Shown: positions 13,001 to 25,160 of the stretch, piece after piece | Position numbering within the stretch: the first letter of the stretch is position 1 | How the letters are laid out: every line of letters starts with the position of its first letter | Origin: Ooceraea biroi | Taxonomy: Eukaryota > Arthropoda > Insecta > Hymenoptera > Formicidae | NCBI RefSeq assembly: GCF_003672135.1 | Contig: NC_039507.1 | Coordinates: 3,162,001 to 3,226,000, forward strand | Direction: 5' to 3' | DNA length: 64,000 nt | Notes under the pieces: model-generated | What the model was told of the DNA's origin: nothing | The model's database searches: none | The model's input: only the letters and a program-made list of their open reading frames with translations | Translations under genes and position numbers: made by a program

Positions 13001-16000
13001 AAGGATCGAAAATACGTACATAGCAACGAAGGAAATGGCTCTCTTCGACGTACTATCTCTTCAAACTCGCCAATAGATGCAAACGTACAAACTCCAGGTT
13101 TATCTTGCAACGTGCTGAAAGCAGCCTGACTCAAGAGTGATGCGATGCGTCCTGTCGCTCTGGCTTTAATTTCACATTGAAAACCGATAATTAGTCGCCA
13201 TTACTGATATTACCGGAGTATTGGAATTCACACGATTAAGATACCATCAGGAACGAATTTACGATAAGTGCATAAAATCAAACATAAAGATAAGAGGTAA
13301 ATTACGACACGTATTACTTGGCAATAGTCGCGTTCTCGCACGTTACGTGAATCATTGCATCTCGCATTAAAGAAAAGGTAGCAGCATAGCGCTTTTTTTT
13401 TAATGTGTCTTAATTACGAAATCGCAGCCTATTTAAAGTGCTCGGAAAGGAGTAATTTCGCCTTAATGACACTTAACGAGGCGATAAACGTTTGCTCTGA
13501 GCGTGACAGCAGTCGCGGCAACTCGGTCAGTTGGAAACGACGACATTAATGCATTCGCGAGATGCCAACAAGCAGTAGTCGTGAATTAAAGTGTGCGACA
13601 GTCATCCCGCCGGAAGTACGTTCACGCTAAAAGTTGAGGAGAGGTACTGGAACACTATGCGTTCTGTTCGTGATAATAATGAAGTCTGCAGTTTCCTGTC
13701 AGGTCGAAAGACTTCTTGAACTTTGTTTCATAAATCTCATTTCATAATGAAACGTGTTTAAGTGCGCGATACTTATGAAATGCAGCTCAGTATAATTTCC
13801 TGCGATCCCTTATTGTTCCCTGGGAAGATTCTTCTGTTACGTAGCCAAGATTCTGCCGACGAGGAAACTGAAAATATAAAGGATAGACCTGAAGCAGAAA
13901 AGCGAAAATTTCAACCATTCACGTCGATCGAGATTCGACATATGTAGTACAATGGCTAGTAGAATGGGATACAGCGAGTTACGGCAGTAAGATAGTGCGG
14001 ATATTTGTACTCGCAGTTGACAAGCCTCTGTGCAACGTCGGCATTCGGATATTGCACAAAGGATAACGAGCGGAAGCCTTCTGCTAAATTGCAATTGACG
14101 GAGTTCAGGAAACCATTGATGACCCGAAACCTGGACCAACATCTATCCAAACAAGTGAAAATCTGGAACGTCCGAATGTTTCCGATCGAATAACACATGC
14201 GGCTTTAATATAACCGCAATATTATCAAATTGAATAAATCATATAGTAATTACAATCCTCATTAATAAGCGATTATTTCAATAATCGTATCATTTTGGAG
14301 ATGTCTATGTCGTTTTGGTTAAATTTGTTCGCGATTTGGACAGGTTTGATGTTGTCACGTTTAATTAGTAATAATCAATCCGGGCGTGGGACAGGTCACA
14401 AATCCCAATTAAATTATCTATGAAATTATTAATAAAATTATTTTTCTTTCATGAGATTAATAACGTCAATGGTAGAGCAGCGTTGTATGAAAATATACGT
14501 CACATGCGGGGGACGAGTAATCATATTTCTGTTGTGTGGCGAAATAAGTTTATAGAGGTATATATACTATGTATCTCACGTGAAGCTTTAGTTAAGTTTA
14601 ACGGTGTGCATGTTGCGGGCATCTAAGTGCCTACATATTGAACAGCTCGTTGACCCAAGCATCGGCGTTATACAAAGGCTAACTATAGGAACCTTTCGCG
14701 GCACTCTTCGATTGGCATAGTTTGCGGTTAATGACGAAACCAGGATAGGAAAGTGACCGCGAAACTTTTGTACCGTACGCGAAAGAAAACATCCATATTC
14801 ATCTAGTTTCACGTTTACCAGCGTCGACAGCAGAATTTGTTAGGGGGGCAATTCCTTTGGAACGGTACCGCTCTATTGCTCTCCTTATTTCCTATTATAC
14901 ATAAATAAATAATAAATAAATAAAGGAAACAAAATAACAATGTATAAAACAATGAAACCATTGTTTCGAATTTTACAACACGATTATCATTAATGAAACG
15001 ATAAAAAAATCGCGCTAAATATAATGAATAGATCACTGAATACAGAAACGTGTCGCGTTTCGCAACGTGGCTTTGTTCTCCCGAAAATTTTCCCGAGATG
15101 AGATTGGCTGACTCGTAAACGCTCAGATCTCATTACGAGGGAAACGCAATGAAGCTCGCTCACAACGCAAGAATCGCGCAAGATGCAAGCCCAGGAGGTA
15201 ATTTGGTTATCGCAAAGTATCCCCTTACGCTGTGCGAAACTATTGTTCCGTGCATCGAAACGGAGCCAGATTAGGTCTTTTGTTTTATGTTTGTTTTATC
15301 GTGCTCCGTCACAAGTTACAACGCCACTCGCAAATCTAGTTTAATGCCGGTAGACCGAGGGTGCAATTAGGGCGTAGTACGGTTTCCTGTGTAGTTACAA
15401 CGCAACCGCTTCGTGCACTAGCTTCGAAAATCCTAGAAGAAGCACTGCGAACGTGGATTACCGCAGTGGTTGTTTAATATTATACGGTTTGATACACGTG
15501 GCGCAGTAGTTTTACTCGCATGATATAATACACAGGCAATTACGCGACTATGAGTTGTCTTTGCACAGCGCGGCGTATTTCAACAAGTGTTCCGTCATAC
15601 ACACGACGTATCGTCTCTTTGGAAACGTTCGCCTTGTGCACGAAATATCACGAAATTCTATTTCTCCGGGATTAACTAATCGCTTCCTAGATTGAGTTAA
15701 ATATTTTAATTATTATAATTTTTTCTCGCGTAACTTGACTGTACCTTCAGAGAGACTATCCATGCGCAATACTAATCTCAACAACGCCAATTGCAAGACA
15801 AGTGTTGACTTTTTTCCAGATTATTAACCTCAATTACAAAAACAATATTGCAATACGAGATAAACTAATATTGAACATTGAACAGGATTGATCAAACGAG
15901 ATAAATCTATCGCCGTGTCTTGAGGATGTATTTCGTAATTCGGCATCTCCATTTACTCGGTTTAATTAGCTTCTGCCATTGATTCCTAATGTTATCAAGG

Positions 16001-16393
16001 ACAAAGATAATTATCTTGGACTGTTGAGTCAGCATCGATGCACTTTCGAGATTCTCACCGGGAGCAAAGCTTTGGTAAGATTGGTAATTAGTAATTACCA
16101 TGCAAATACAAGTAGAGCGTCGCAGGTGCGGCGTGTATTTGCTTAATGTTTATCGGAAATCGGAAATTGGACTTTTGGTCGAACATTGTGAAACGATGAA
16201 GCTGTGATCAACGATAAGTTAGTTTCCTCGTAAATTTGACTTATGAAACAGGCGCGCTGGAATGCATGATTGTTTACGGAGTATTGTTACCTATTTTAAT
16301 CCTCTCATTCAGCAAATGTATTATTTTCATTTAACAATAACAAGCGTGCAAGTAATATTAAAAAAATATTGTATTAAAATTCTAAACTAAAAC
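10043..16393. other. non-coding stretch
   Basis: No gene is recognised. At 11520-11710, GC-richer DNA is open in several frames on both strands at once, so it carries no strand signal. Open frames at 12713-13021 and 13837-14198 overlap other frames and resemble nothing known. An (ATAA)n run lies at 14901-14924. Nothing looks like an RNA gene. Confidence 0.55.
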
Positions 16394-16414
16394 TATTATT
16401 ATTATTATTATTAT
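16394..16414. repeat. (TTA)n microsatellite
   Basis: A run of about seven ATT/TTA trinucleotides. Confidence 0.9.
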
Positions 16415-19149
16415 AGAAGCGTAAATGCTATATGCCACAAAATAGGAAGTTCCTTCATTATCCTGGCTTTAACAATGTAAAGAACGTATTTTTATTATAA
16501 ATTTTTTTATAGCGCGAAACAACTTTAATTATGACCGAAGTTGATGTTAATCTAAATTTGGAAACTGAAAGTTTTAATGAAATTTCGAATAATTGAACTT
16601 GAGCCAATATCAAAGTGAATACTCACAAACTCGGCTCTCACCTGACGTTCTACAAATACCTCGTATACATACTCGTATACATTTTTGCCGTTTGGTTATT
16701 TATTGTACTACACTCGTTTAATTTTCTCTTTAGTTTTTCTCATAATTAAAATTTTCCCGTTTGCAACGCAACCGGAAAGTTTGCTATCGCTGTTAGTTTA
16801 TTAAAAACGAGGACAAATTTAATTAATAATTAAGCTGTTAGTATTCCGACTTGAATATCACACAGCGACAATACTCGCGCACACCCCTTAAATTAATCCT
16901 CCGTAACGTGCAACAGGCGCGGCCGATAAACGCGGTCGAGTGCAGAGCGGAAGTAGGTTTGCGTGCAATCGTCGTGCGAATGGATGTGCCATCAAATGGA
17001 ACATTGCAGTTGACCATGGTCCATTGGCGACGGCGATGGATTCCGCAGGTATTTCGCCAGGATCCAACGCCAAGCCGCACGGATCGGTACTAATTATTTC
17101 AACAACTCCGATTGCTCTGGAGAATTTCACAAAGGACGAGTAGTGCAAGTTGGCATGAGCTTTCATTGATTATTGATGTGAGGCATGAGCGATTATATGT
17201 AAATAGTATGGTGCGCTTCAGCTGACGGGTGCCAGGCGAGTTTGTGCAACTATCAGGAAGGAATTCGCAAATTACGCACTCCATCACGTAACCACGCAAA
17301 TTATTCTGATTCTGAAATATATATATTTAATACTCGAATATTATTCGATAATTATATAATTATCGAATATTTAATAATCTTACACTAAGAGAATTATTCT
17401 GAGACGTATTTTCGCGCGCATACAATGCATTCAGTGAAATACAACTCCACGATCCATATTAAAATTATAATAAATAATAATCACTTTCAAATCGTGCACA
17501 ATGCAAAGATATGCAAAATGCAAGCAACTTGAATTATGTGCAGAATTTTTTATTACTAAAACAAAGGTACGATAATACTTTCCTCGATCCTAACTGTTCT
17601 CCTCATCTCCCATCATGTGGTATCACCTGCGTCGTCGCATGTAAGAACATTAATCGATTTTATTCATGACAGAAAAGATAAAAAGATTTCCAGGAGGAGA
17701 TTGCAGATCCATTTATTATTTTCGCGAGGATATCGCGAGCCACGTGGATCCCCGTGACGTGATCGCATTAACATTTCTTGTCAGAGAAACGCGATGGCGG
17801 GAAAGTCGATAAGGGCGTATCGTGCCATGGAGAAGGGCTGAATCTTAAACGCTCTCGAAGATCGGTACAGCCTTCAAGTACATCCATTACAACTCCCATC
17901 GAAACTTGCGTATTGTACGGAATTTAAGGGAACGTATAAACTTCCCCTTTGCCGACGGAATCGCCGTGACGTTTTAGTAGAAGTATCGGTATTATAGGTG
18001 AGTCGATCGATTGCTTTCAGGGAGACACCGGGCAAATGGTGTACGGTAAACGGTGACACTTCGTGATGGAAGAAGCATTCACGCTTCGCAGAAGAGTCCC
18101 GCCGATCTAAATCCGCTCGAGACAATCCTCAGGAAATGTCGGAAAAAGCGACGAGCCACGAATGGCAGGCTACATTCCATCAAATTGCGAATTTCTCGAA
18201 GTACTGGGATAGCGCGAGCCCGATGGTCGGAATTTCTCGGAAGATGGAAGACTTCTGCGCGCACGCGCGCACACAACTCGCAGATCGCGATCGCTAATTA
18301 CATTGTTACACGTTAGTGGTTAACGGTTAAACAAAGCGAGATACGAGGTAATCCCGTGCGGCCGATTCAGCGCGCTGATTACTTACAAAATACACAAACA
18401 CGAGAAAAACCCGTGTTTCTACAAGGGAAAATCTTGGTAGCCAGCTAATCTGCAATTTTCATCGTGAGCTGTCTCGCGAAGCGGCGAAGATCAGATTAAT
18501 ATCATGAACGATCGCTCGTAGATCCACAGATACACGCTAAAGACGTAACTTCGAACGGAATCTCCGAACTGAAGTCCAGGTATCGTAATCCTGATGAAAC
18601 AGCATTTCTCCCACCGTCTGTGCTATATCGGGGATGCATTTTCCGACGAAACTAAGTGTTTGAACCGCACGCGATAACTTAAAAGCATTGTCAGAAAACT
18701 TGTGAGAGTAGGCGGAGCCATCGCGCGCGCGGCAAAGTCCTTCCCCGATCCAAATCCGATTTATTCCAAAGATCCGATTGGATCTGGCGTTCCAGGAAAG
18801 AGCACCAGGGAAGCAATAAAAGTCGAAGAGAAATTTCACTTTGTCAAAATGGGAATATTTCGAGGATCCTACAAGCGAGGGACGCAGCGTCCCTGTGGTA
18901 TTGTAAGGGCGAATATCTCATTAACTTATTCACGATTCAAACTTCTTGATTGTCTCAGTTCGATGTCCATGTTCTTTTTAGGTTTCGTAAACATACGCTC
19001 TTTGAGTGAGATTAAATTTTTGTTTATAATAAAAAGAATTTGAGAAAATTGAGATGTAGAGAGAAGAAGAAAAAAAGAAGAGAAATAGTCAAGAGAATGT
19101 AATTTTAATGATAATAACTTATAAAGTCACAAGTAAATGTAAGAAAATG
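16415..19149. other. non-coding stretch with a GC-richer middle
   Basis: No gene is recognised. GC-richer segments at 16850-17100 and 17870-18840 keep overlapping frames of up to 113 codons open on both strands. None has a family signature. Confidence 0.5.
17343..17368. repeat. perfect 26-bp AT-rich palindrome
   Basis: ATTCGATAATTAT is followed directly by its exact reverse complement with no spacer. It could extrude as a cruciform, or it may simply be AT-rich chance. Confidence 0.85.
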
Positions 19150-19166
19150 TATTAATTTCCGCGCGC

Positions 19167-19205
<39 letters not shown>

Positions 19206-19718
19206 TGTGTGTGATGTGTATTCATCGCTATAAATATTTAAGTATAGGATTTACTTTTATATATCTAAGGTAAAATTAAAATTTGTTCAACGTTATTTGT
19301 ATCGGTTTCGATATTTGATTAAATATTTAACCAAACATTAAAATTAATTCTCTTTTTCATATTGAAATATTTAAAGCTTTACTATTTTGGATTAATGAGA
19401 TTATTATTAAAAATACATTATTTTTACATCATGCAGTTGAATATGCGCCGCGTAAATTTATTAATTTCGCGCGGCTCTCTTCTATAATATCAAAATTTAA
19501 AATTTGAATTTAAGTATATAATTATCGATCGCACCAAATTATGTGTATCCGTCGCTATAAATATTTAAGTACAGGATTTAGTTTTATATATCCAAAATAT
19601 TAAAATTTGTTCAACGTTTTCAATATCTGATTAAATATTTATAATATTAAAATTAATTTCTTTTTCATATTGTAAAATTTGAAGCATTAGTATTCCGGAT
19701 TAATAAAATAATTTTGTA
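19150..19718. repeat. diverged tandem duplication, ~310-bp unit
   Basis: Copy 1 (about 19150-19410) and copy 2 (about 19459-19718) share an ordered series of blocks: TTAATTTC plus a CG-rich start, TCGCTATAAATATTTAAGTA, AGGATTTA-TTTTATATATC, TTAAAATTTGTTCAACGTT, CTTTTTCATATTG and GGATTAAT. They differ by substitutions and small indels. In copy 1 the segment after the CG-rich start is a GT/CG microsatellite (19160-19213). In copy 2 the same place holds about 75 bases of unique AT-rich sequence. No coding frame is preserved. This is an old segmental tandem duplication or two relics of a repeat family. Confidence 0.75.
19160..19213. repeat. (CG)n(GT)n compound microsatellite
   Basis: CG dinucleotides are followed by a long GT run and a short CG/GT tail. 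It lies inside copy 1 of the tandem duplication and is absent from copy 2. Confidence 0.95.
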
Positions 19719-21096
19719 CAATTCCATATCTAGTTCTATAGATGATTTCAAGACAGTTCTGCAATAGGGACGACTCTTGCTCTTGAAACTTTCTTTGGAA
19801 GATTATGTTCCGAGCATATCTCAATTAAACTGTATATGTGTGCGTGCGTGCATGTGTGGCAAGGCGAGAAACTTTCGCGGTAAAATGAGGTCCCGAAAGC
19901 CGTTATTCTCGTGGGGACGTTTACTGTATCTATTTTCGCGAAATGATCAATGTCGGAACGACATCGTAAGCGACACTGGTTCACAGCACTCGCGTTTCTC
20001 TTCCGGCAGAAAAATTTGCCCAGTTAAAAGCCGGATTGCCGAGGCAATTTCCGACATGCTGTCTATGGTCGCAAACTTTAACATCTGATGAATTCTGTGC
20101 CGCGAAAAGGAGGAACCCTCGCGGAGGGTCCAGTCGCGGAGTTCGCCAGAGTTTCTCGGCGGAAAATCGGAAACTTGGCGATTGCAAACCGCAGAAACGG
20201 TTCGCTCGGAGATTAAACTTCGCCTCCGCGCGTCCATATCGCAACGTTAAGCTCTCCTTTCGGTCTCTACGAGAGAATCGAATAGTTGTAGTTGCCATTT
20301 TCCTCAGCAGCTACAGTACTCGCACTTGCGCGGCAATATACGAAACTATCCACTTTTCATTGCACTGTGGAAAGAAATTCGTTTCTCATCTTGCCACGAA
20401 CGCACTGATGATACTCGGTACGTAGGATAGCTCTGCGTAGTTAGAAAAGTTTTTAATGCGCCTTAAACTTACGAAAGAAAACCACATTTGTCTACTGTAA
20501 TACTAAAGAAAATGAGTAAAGCGGCCATGTTGATTGCTAAGCACTTTTTAATTGGTTTTAAGTTTAGTGTTCTTTAACAAGCCCATTTCCTTTGTTATGT
20601 AAAATGTTAAGTAATATTAAGTAACGACGAACATTGCGGCAGGAAGATCTATTATATATTATATTTCTTTTGGAAATATTACGGAAACTTGAGAATTTTT
20701 AACAAAATGGTTATAAATAAATAAAACAATTACTTTAAGCAGACACAAAGTAACGTGATACGTATCCTCCAATGTTTTTCTCCTTTTAACTGCATGTTGT
20801 TTGTACATGCCATTTATTTATAACTGTTGTCTATTTTTTTATTTTCAAATATTTTTTTATATATACATAAATAGTAAAATAAAAAATAATAAAATTGTTT
20901 TTGTAAAGAATTATCAACTTTCGAAGTTCCTGTCTATTACAAATCCTGCGTATTTTCTATTTTTTTAAGTCTCTTGTTTCATATTTGTTGTGCGTTATAT
21001 AGCTGGAGCTTCTGTTTTCAAATATGTGTATTTTCTGAGTAACAAAGTATTCTGCGCTTACAGATACGCTAGATACACGTTCCCAAGTGTAGTACA
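19719..21096. other. non-coding stretch
   Basis: No gene is recognised. GC-richer DNA at 19980-20300 keeps overlapping frames of 96-129 codons open on both strands, with no known family. From 20450 it is AT-rich with poly(T) runs. Confidence 0.5.
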
Positions 21097-21104
21097 TGAC
21101 GTCA
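21097..21104. promoter_or_regulatory. CRE palindrome TGACGTCA
   Basis: A perfect cAMP-response-element octamer, the classical CREB/ATF bZIP site, about 300 bases upstream of the 101-codon ORF at 21402-21707. The same octamer also occurs at 9291 and 51737. Function is inferred from the motif alone. Confidence 0.35.
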
Positions 21105-21401
21105 CAACGTGTTGTGGTTCGCCGAGTATAAACAAAAATGTTTCGTTTTACGGTGTTACATAGTAGCTTTAATGAGTTTTGTTACGATATACAAAGATAG
21201 CGTATTAATTTGTTCACCACACTGAACGTCAAAGAGTGCACTGAGTGAGACTCTTTTCAGAATCTGCAGCCATCACTTGTGCAGTAGGAGTAAGCGAGAT
21301 AGTGAGTTAAAACATTTAATAATTTCTGCCCGTTAAATAACTTGGAGTTAATTATTATTATCTCGCGTAACAGGGGTTCATCACAGTTCGTATTCTTCAG
21401 A

Positions 21402-21707
21402 ATGTCACAGTTCCTCGTGTATCATGCAGATAATCTTCGCATTCGAAATGAGCTTCTTTGCATGCGAGACATTCAACGCACGCAAGATATTCTTTCCGCT
21501 CTTGGAACGCGATTGAAGGAAATACCGCAAGGTAAAAGGCATTTCGAAGACATTTCCGTAATTGCTTTTAATGGACTGACATTAGAGTCTACCCTACCAC
21601 TGCGGGTAAGCAAAGAGTCCTTTACTCCAACAAGATTTGAAAGTCATTTGAAAGTCACGTTTCAGAAGCTACCCTTCGAGCCTGGTCAACCATTTGAACT
21701 TTGTTGA
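21402..21707 (+). CDS. hypothetical 101-aa protein (doubtful)
   Basis: An ATG at 21402 (context CAGAATGTC) opens 101 codons to a TGA. I chose this ATG because the frame upstream extends another 20 codons but offers no other ATG. The product begins MSQFLVYHADNL, has a helical-looking charged stretch (about residues 12-45) and ends FEPGQPFELC. I see no domain, signal peptide or membrane segment and do not recognise it. Two donor-like sites lie inside (CAAG|GTAAAA near 21530 and GCGG|GTAAGC near 21605), so it could be a first exon rather than a complete gene. The upstream CRE octamer is suggestive only. Confidence 0.2.
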   Translation: MSQFLVYHADNLRIRNELLCMRDIQRTQDILSALGTRLKEIPQGKRHFEDISVIAFNGLTLESTLPLRVSKESFTPTRFESHLKVTFQKLPFEPGQPFELC

Positions 21708-24300
21708 AGGACCCCTCGGGAGAGGCATGCTCGGTCCACGTAAGGATGCTGATACTAATAAGCAGACAATTACATGTAATTTGTAGCTGGAAACACAGTT
21801 AATTATGGACAAGCAATTATGTAGTGGCGGCCAAATATTTATATTGTCTACTACATAAATTAGCTGCTAACAAGATAACCCCCCAAAAGTACAAAAATTA
21901 AAACCACGAAGGCCAAAAGATATTACTAAATAATATAAAATCGAATCGAAAACGAAGGAATGGAGATAAATAGTATACAAGATAAATAATTTATTATATA
22001 TCCAAGTAGCAAAAGTTTATGAGATCAAAGTTTTGAGAAATCATAAATACTTTATTCACTGCGAATTACAAATCAGTTTTCAGTGGTATATATCCATCTA
22101 TAATTAATAAAGTTTTCCATGGAAAATTCGAGAAAAGTAGAATTCTAAAACATTTAATTTCTCTCTTAAACCTTTGAAAACACGAGCCCATCGACACGCG
22201 CGACGACATTCAATGCCACTTGGATCGACCTCTTTCGAAAGTTTGGTCTTTCGGCGAATTAATCGCGTCCGCTACGCCGATTCGAGACCGTTTCTCTCGA
22301 ACGATCAGGTATTCCGGCCGGATAGCGTCGACTTCGGTTGTTTAAAGACTCTCTTAAACTTCGTTCCGATGGAAAGTAATTTTTACGAATCGTCGAGCTG
22401 ACGTAACTTAACGGCCAGTGCACTCCGTGATGGAATACGGGGCTTCCTTTCAACTACTTTCCCGCGAAATTAAAGTTCCGCCGCTCCGAAGATACGCAAT
22501 TTTCGTGTACGTCCTCTTCCATAAGAAATTAAGAAAAGGATTAACTGCAGAAATTTATGAAGTTCAGCGTGTCAGCGCACACAAGTGTGATTTATTATTT
22601 ATATCTTCGTTTTAAATCTAACATAAATTTTATAAATTGCGATCCTAAAGCATCTTGCCAATTGAGATAAAACGCTCACAGTTACGATCAGTTCTTGATC
22701 TTGAATCGCTTTTAGAAATACGGTGATCATAAAAGCTTGTCGAGTCGTAAGCGTGTTAAATAGGGCTCTTATATTCACAATGCCACTGCATATATAATAA
22801 TGAAGAATTTTTAGTTTTAAAATCAGATTGTTATGTGGCTCTAAAAGTTTATGGACGCGATAAATATCACATTGTCATTTACAGTATAGATTTTATAGTC
22901 GACGTGAAAAAGCTGTTCACCTCAAATCGTTTTAAGCATTCTATTTCACGTTCTAATTTCTTAGAGAGAATATCTTCTTCGTGAAGGATTATATATTTCA
23001 ATTTCGCGAGAAATAATATCTCGACTAGACACGTAGATTCTCCAAAAATATGACCTAATTATTTCCCGCAATATCTGGTACAGTATACATAAAATGTTGC
23101 TGTTAAATACTTAGCATAAATGCATGTGTCTTAATTATTCGCAAATTTTATATGAGCAAACTGTTTAAAAAATTGAAGTTCTTAAGTTTACTTTGTACAC
23201 ATTAAATTCTTAAATTTTTAATGTTAAAATAGAAAATTTGATAATTCTATGCATTCCTCAGTGATCATGATAAGCACATGCAAAGATATGTTACACTATG
23301 TGGCTGAGTGACAAATACAAAGCGTAACGAGTGCATACATTCAATTTCTTTGAGAAACAGACTTTCATATTCTGTTTTTGCCATTTTCTGTCATCTTTTA
23401 GTGATCGTCGATCACTAAACGACGATTGATGATCAGTCCACGGTAGAACGTGATAGGAAAATTAGCATTATCGTGACGATAACGATTAAAAGATACGAGA
23501 ACCTGTTGCGGCGATAGAAAAGCCACTCTCACGGAAAGTCCGCGGCGACTCACGGAATTGTCCATAAAGTTCTGTGTATCGTGCGTCTCAGAAAAGTTCC
23601 TGGGCTCGAACTCACTCACGATAGAATGCTCGAGATATTCGCGAGAATCCACTGAACCGAGGGAATCTAGTTGTAAAATTTCGATATAGCTCATTTCGCG
23701 AAAAGCGAAATTTTCTCATTCGAATGCTTTTCTTGAATGATGCTACTAATATTTTTGCCTGCCAAGCTCACCGACAACAAATTTTAATTTTTTCCTTTGT
23801 CTAGCATGAAATTTCACGAAGCAAGGAAAAAGGTCGATACATATTTTTAGGATTTGTTATACGAACTGATAAAGTTAACATCAGTTCGGATGCGGGTTAT
23901 ACGCCAATTCTCGTAAATCAAAATTTCTGCCCTGGACGTTATCTTTGGGTTTATTTTTATCCACAAACTATTTTGCGCCGTTGGATGAATCGATTTTCTC
24001 GTCGCGTTCAGTATTATTATACAAACTGCACAATATTGAAGACAGCGGTGCAATTTACGTTTACAATTTCAATTTTTCACGAAATTTGAAATGCAGCAAC
24101 TCCGCCATTATCAATCTCCAAATACGCAGAAACACGAAACTGGTAGCACATATGAAGGAAACGGTTTTACTCTTCGAGCACAATCCACTGAACGGGATCG
24201 ATCTCTTCAAGAGATCTTGGCCGAGAGATCTCGCTTCTTCCACTCACTTCCGTCTTTAAAAACAACCCTTTGAGAAGTCGTTCCTCTTCGCGTCAGGACA
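21708..24300. other. non-coding stretch
   Basis: No gene is recognised. A 98-codon minus-strand frame at 23398-23694 begins with ATG but has no recognisable domain. It ends inside a palindrome. The rest is AT-rich with short frames. Confidence 0.5.
23397..23419. repeat. 23-bp hairpin palindrome
   Basis: TTTAGTGATCG, one base (T), then the exact reverse complement. It would form an 11-bp stem in single-stranded form. It lies beside no identified gene end. Confidence 0.85.
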
Positions 24301-24659
24301 CTCGAGGCAAAACATGCGAGAGAGATTTCGTGCCGGCCGTCGCTCACATCACTGCGATATTCGCGTAACTGCATATTTGCACCAACGAGTTTTTTCTGCC
24401 TTTTCTCTATTTTTTTTCAGTTTCAGTCCCTCAACCTTCCCTATAATCCTCATTAGAGTACGTATACACGTAACACATAGGGCAGAGTGTCGCGAGAAGG
24501 GAGGATGGACAAGAAGATGGCAGGAAACAGAAGGCCGAGGGGGTGGAGAACAGATTTACTCATGCTGCTTCGTGCTGACGTAAATGAAGAACCAACGTAA
24601 AAAGATCGTCGACACTCATCATGCACAGATGGGACTATCATTTGAGTGTATATTCACGA

Positions 24660-25160
24660 TTCTCGGCGGTCGTCCTGTTAACGACGGGGTGGTAGTGGTG
24701 TCTGGGTACATCGTCGCTCACCTGGGGTAGAATCATGACGTGCGGCAGCTGGCGCGCCTCGCCGCGCACTGACTCTCCCGCGAGGAGTCCTGAGGAGAGC
24801 GAGCGGCGCGCTCTCTTCGGCGCGCACCCCCGGCCGAATCCGCCCCCGCCGGCCCTCAGCATCCACCATTCTTGTGCAACCACCCTGCGCGCCATTCTCT
24901 TTCTCTTTCTCTCTGACGTTGGACTAGAGAAGAAACAGGAGGCGCAGAAGATAAAAAAACTTCTTCGGGGTTGAAGCGGCCACGGGATGTCGCATAAGAC
25001 GTATGTAGTGGTTGCTGCGCGCGGACGACCATAATCGTCGTTGTTTCAAGATGTTCGCTTGTTAACGTGTTCGGCTGTGTGGTGCACTGTAAAAGATCAA
25101 CGAGATCTAGTTCTTTATGGTGAGGCGGAAGAGAACATGAACGTGTGCAGTGCATGATGA
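24660..25160 (-). promoter_or_regulatory. CpG-rich promoter/first-exon block
   Basis: This is the most sharply GC- and CpG-rich block in the left half of the window, dense in GCGCGC and CCGCCG motifs at 24735-24900 against an AT-rich background. Stop codons are rare on both strands. On the minus strand the upstream part (25150 to 24900) includes GAGA-rich sequence and leads into an ATG and a splice donor, which fits a transcription start and 5' UTR for a leftward gene. The plus strand also holds a 79-codon frame (24735-24974). I think it is the shadow because no splice signal supports it. Confidence 0.4.
24722..24895 (-). CDS. putative first coding exon, unidentified protein
   Basis: On the minus strand an ATG at 24895 opens 58 codons that run exactly into CAG|GTGAGC, a near-consensus splice donor whose intron begins at 24721. 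The frame would leave the exon in phase 0. The peptide starts MARRVVAQEWW, has a Gly-rich then Arg-rich stretch (about residues 14-32) and ends HVMILPQ. It is basic, with no clear signal peptide or domain. The frame continues open past the donor for 27 codons in AT-richer DNA. The gene would continue leftward, but I see no convincing second exon. An overlapping 99-codon minus frame (25155-24856) starts further upstream and would compete for initiation. Alternatively the exon is 5' UTR only. I do not recognise the protein. Confidence 0.3.

Noticed and set aside
24735..24974. 79-codon + ORF in the CpG-rich block
   Set aside because: No splice or promoter signal on that strand, while the minus strand has a frame ending at a consensus donor.
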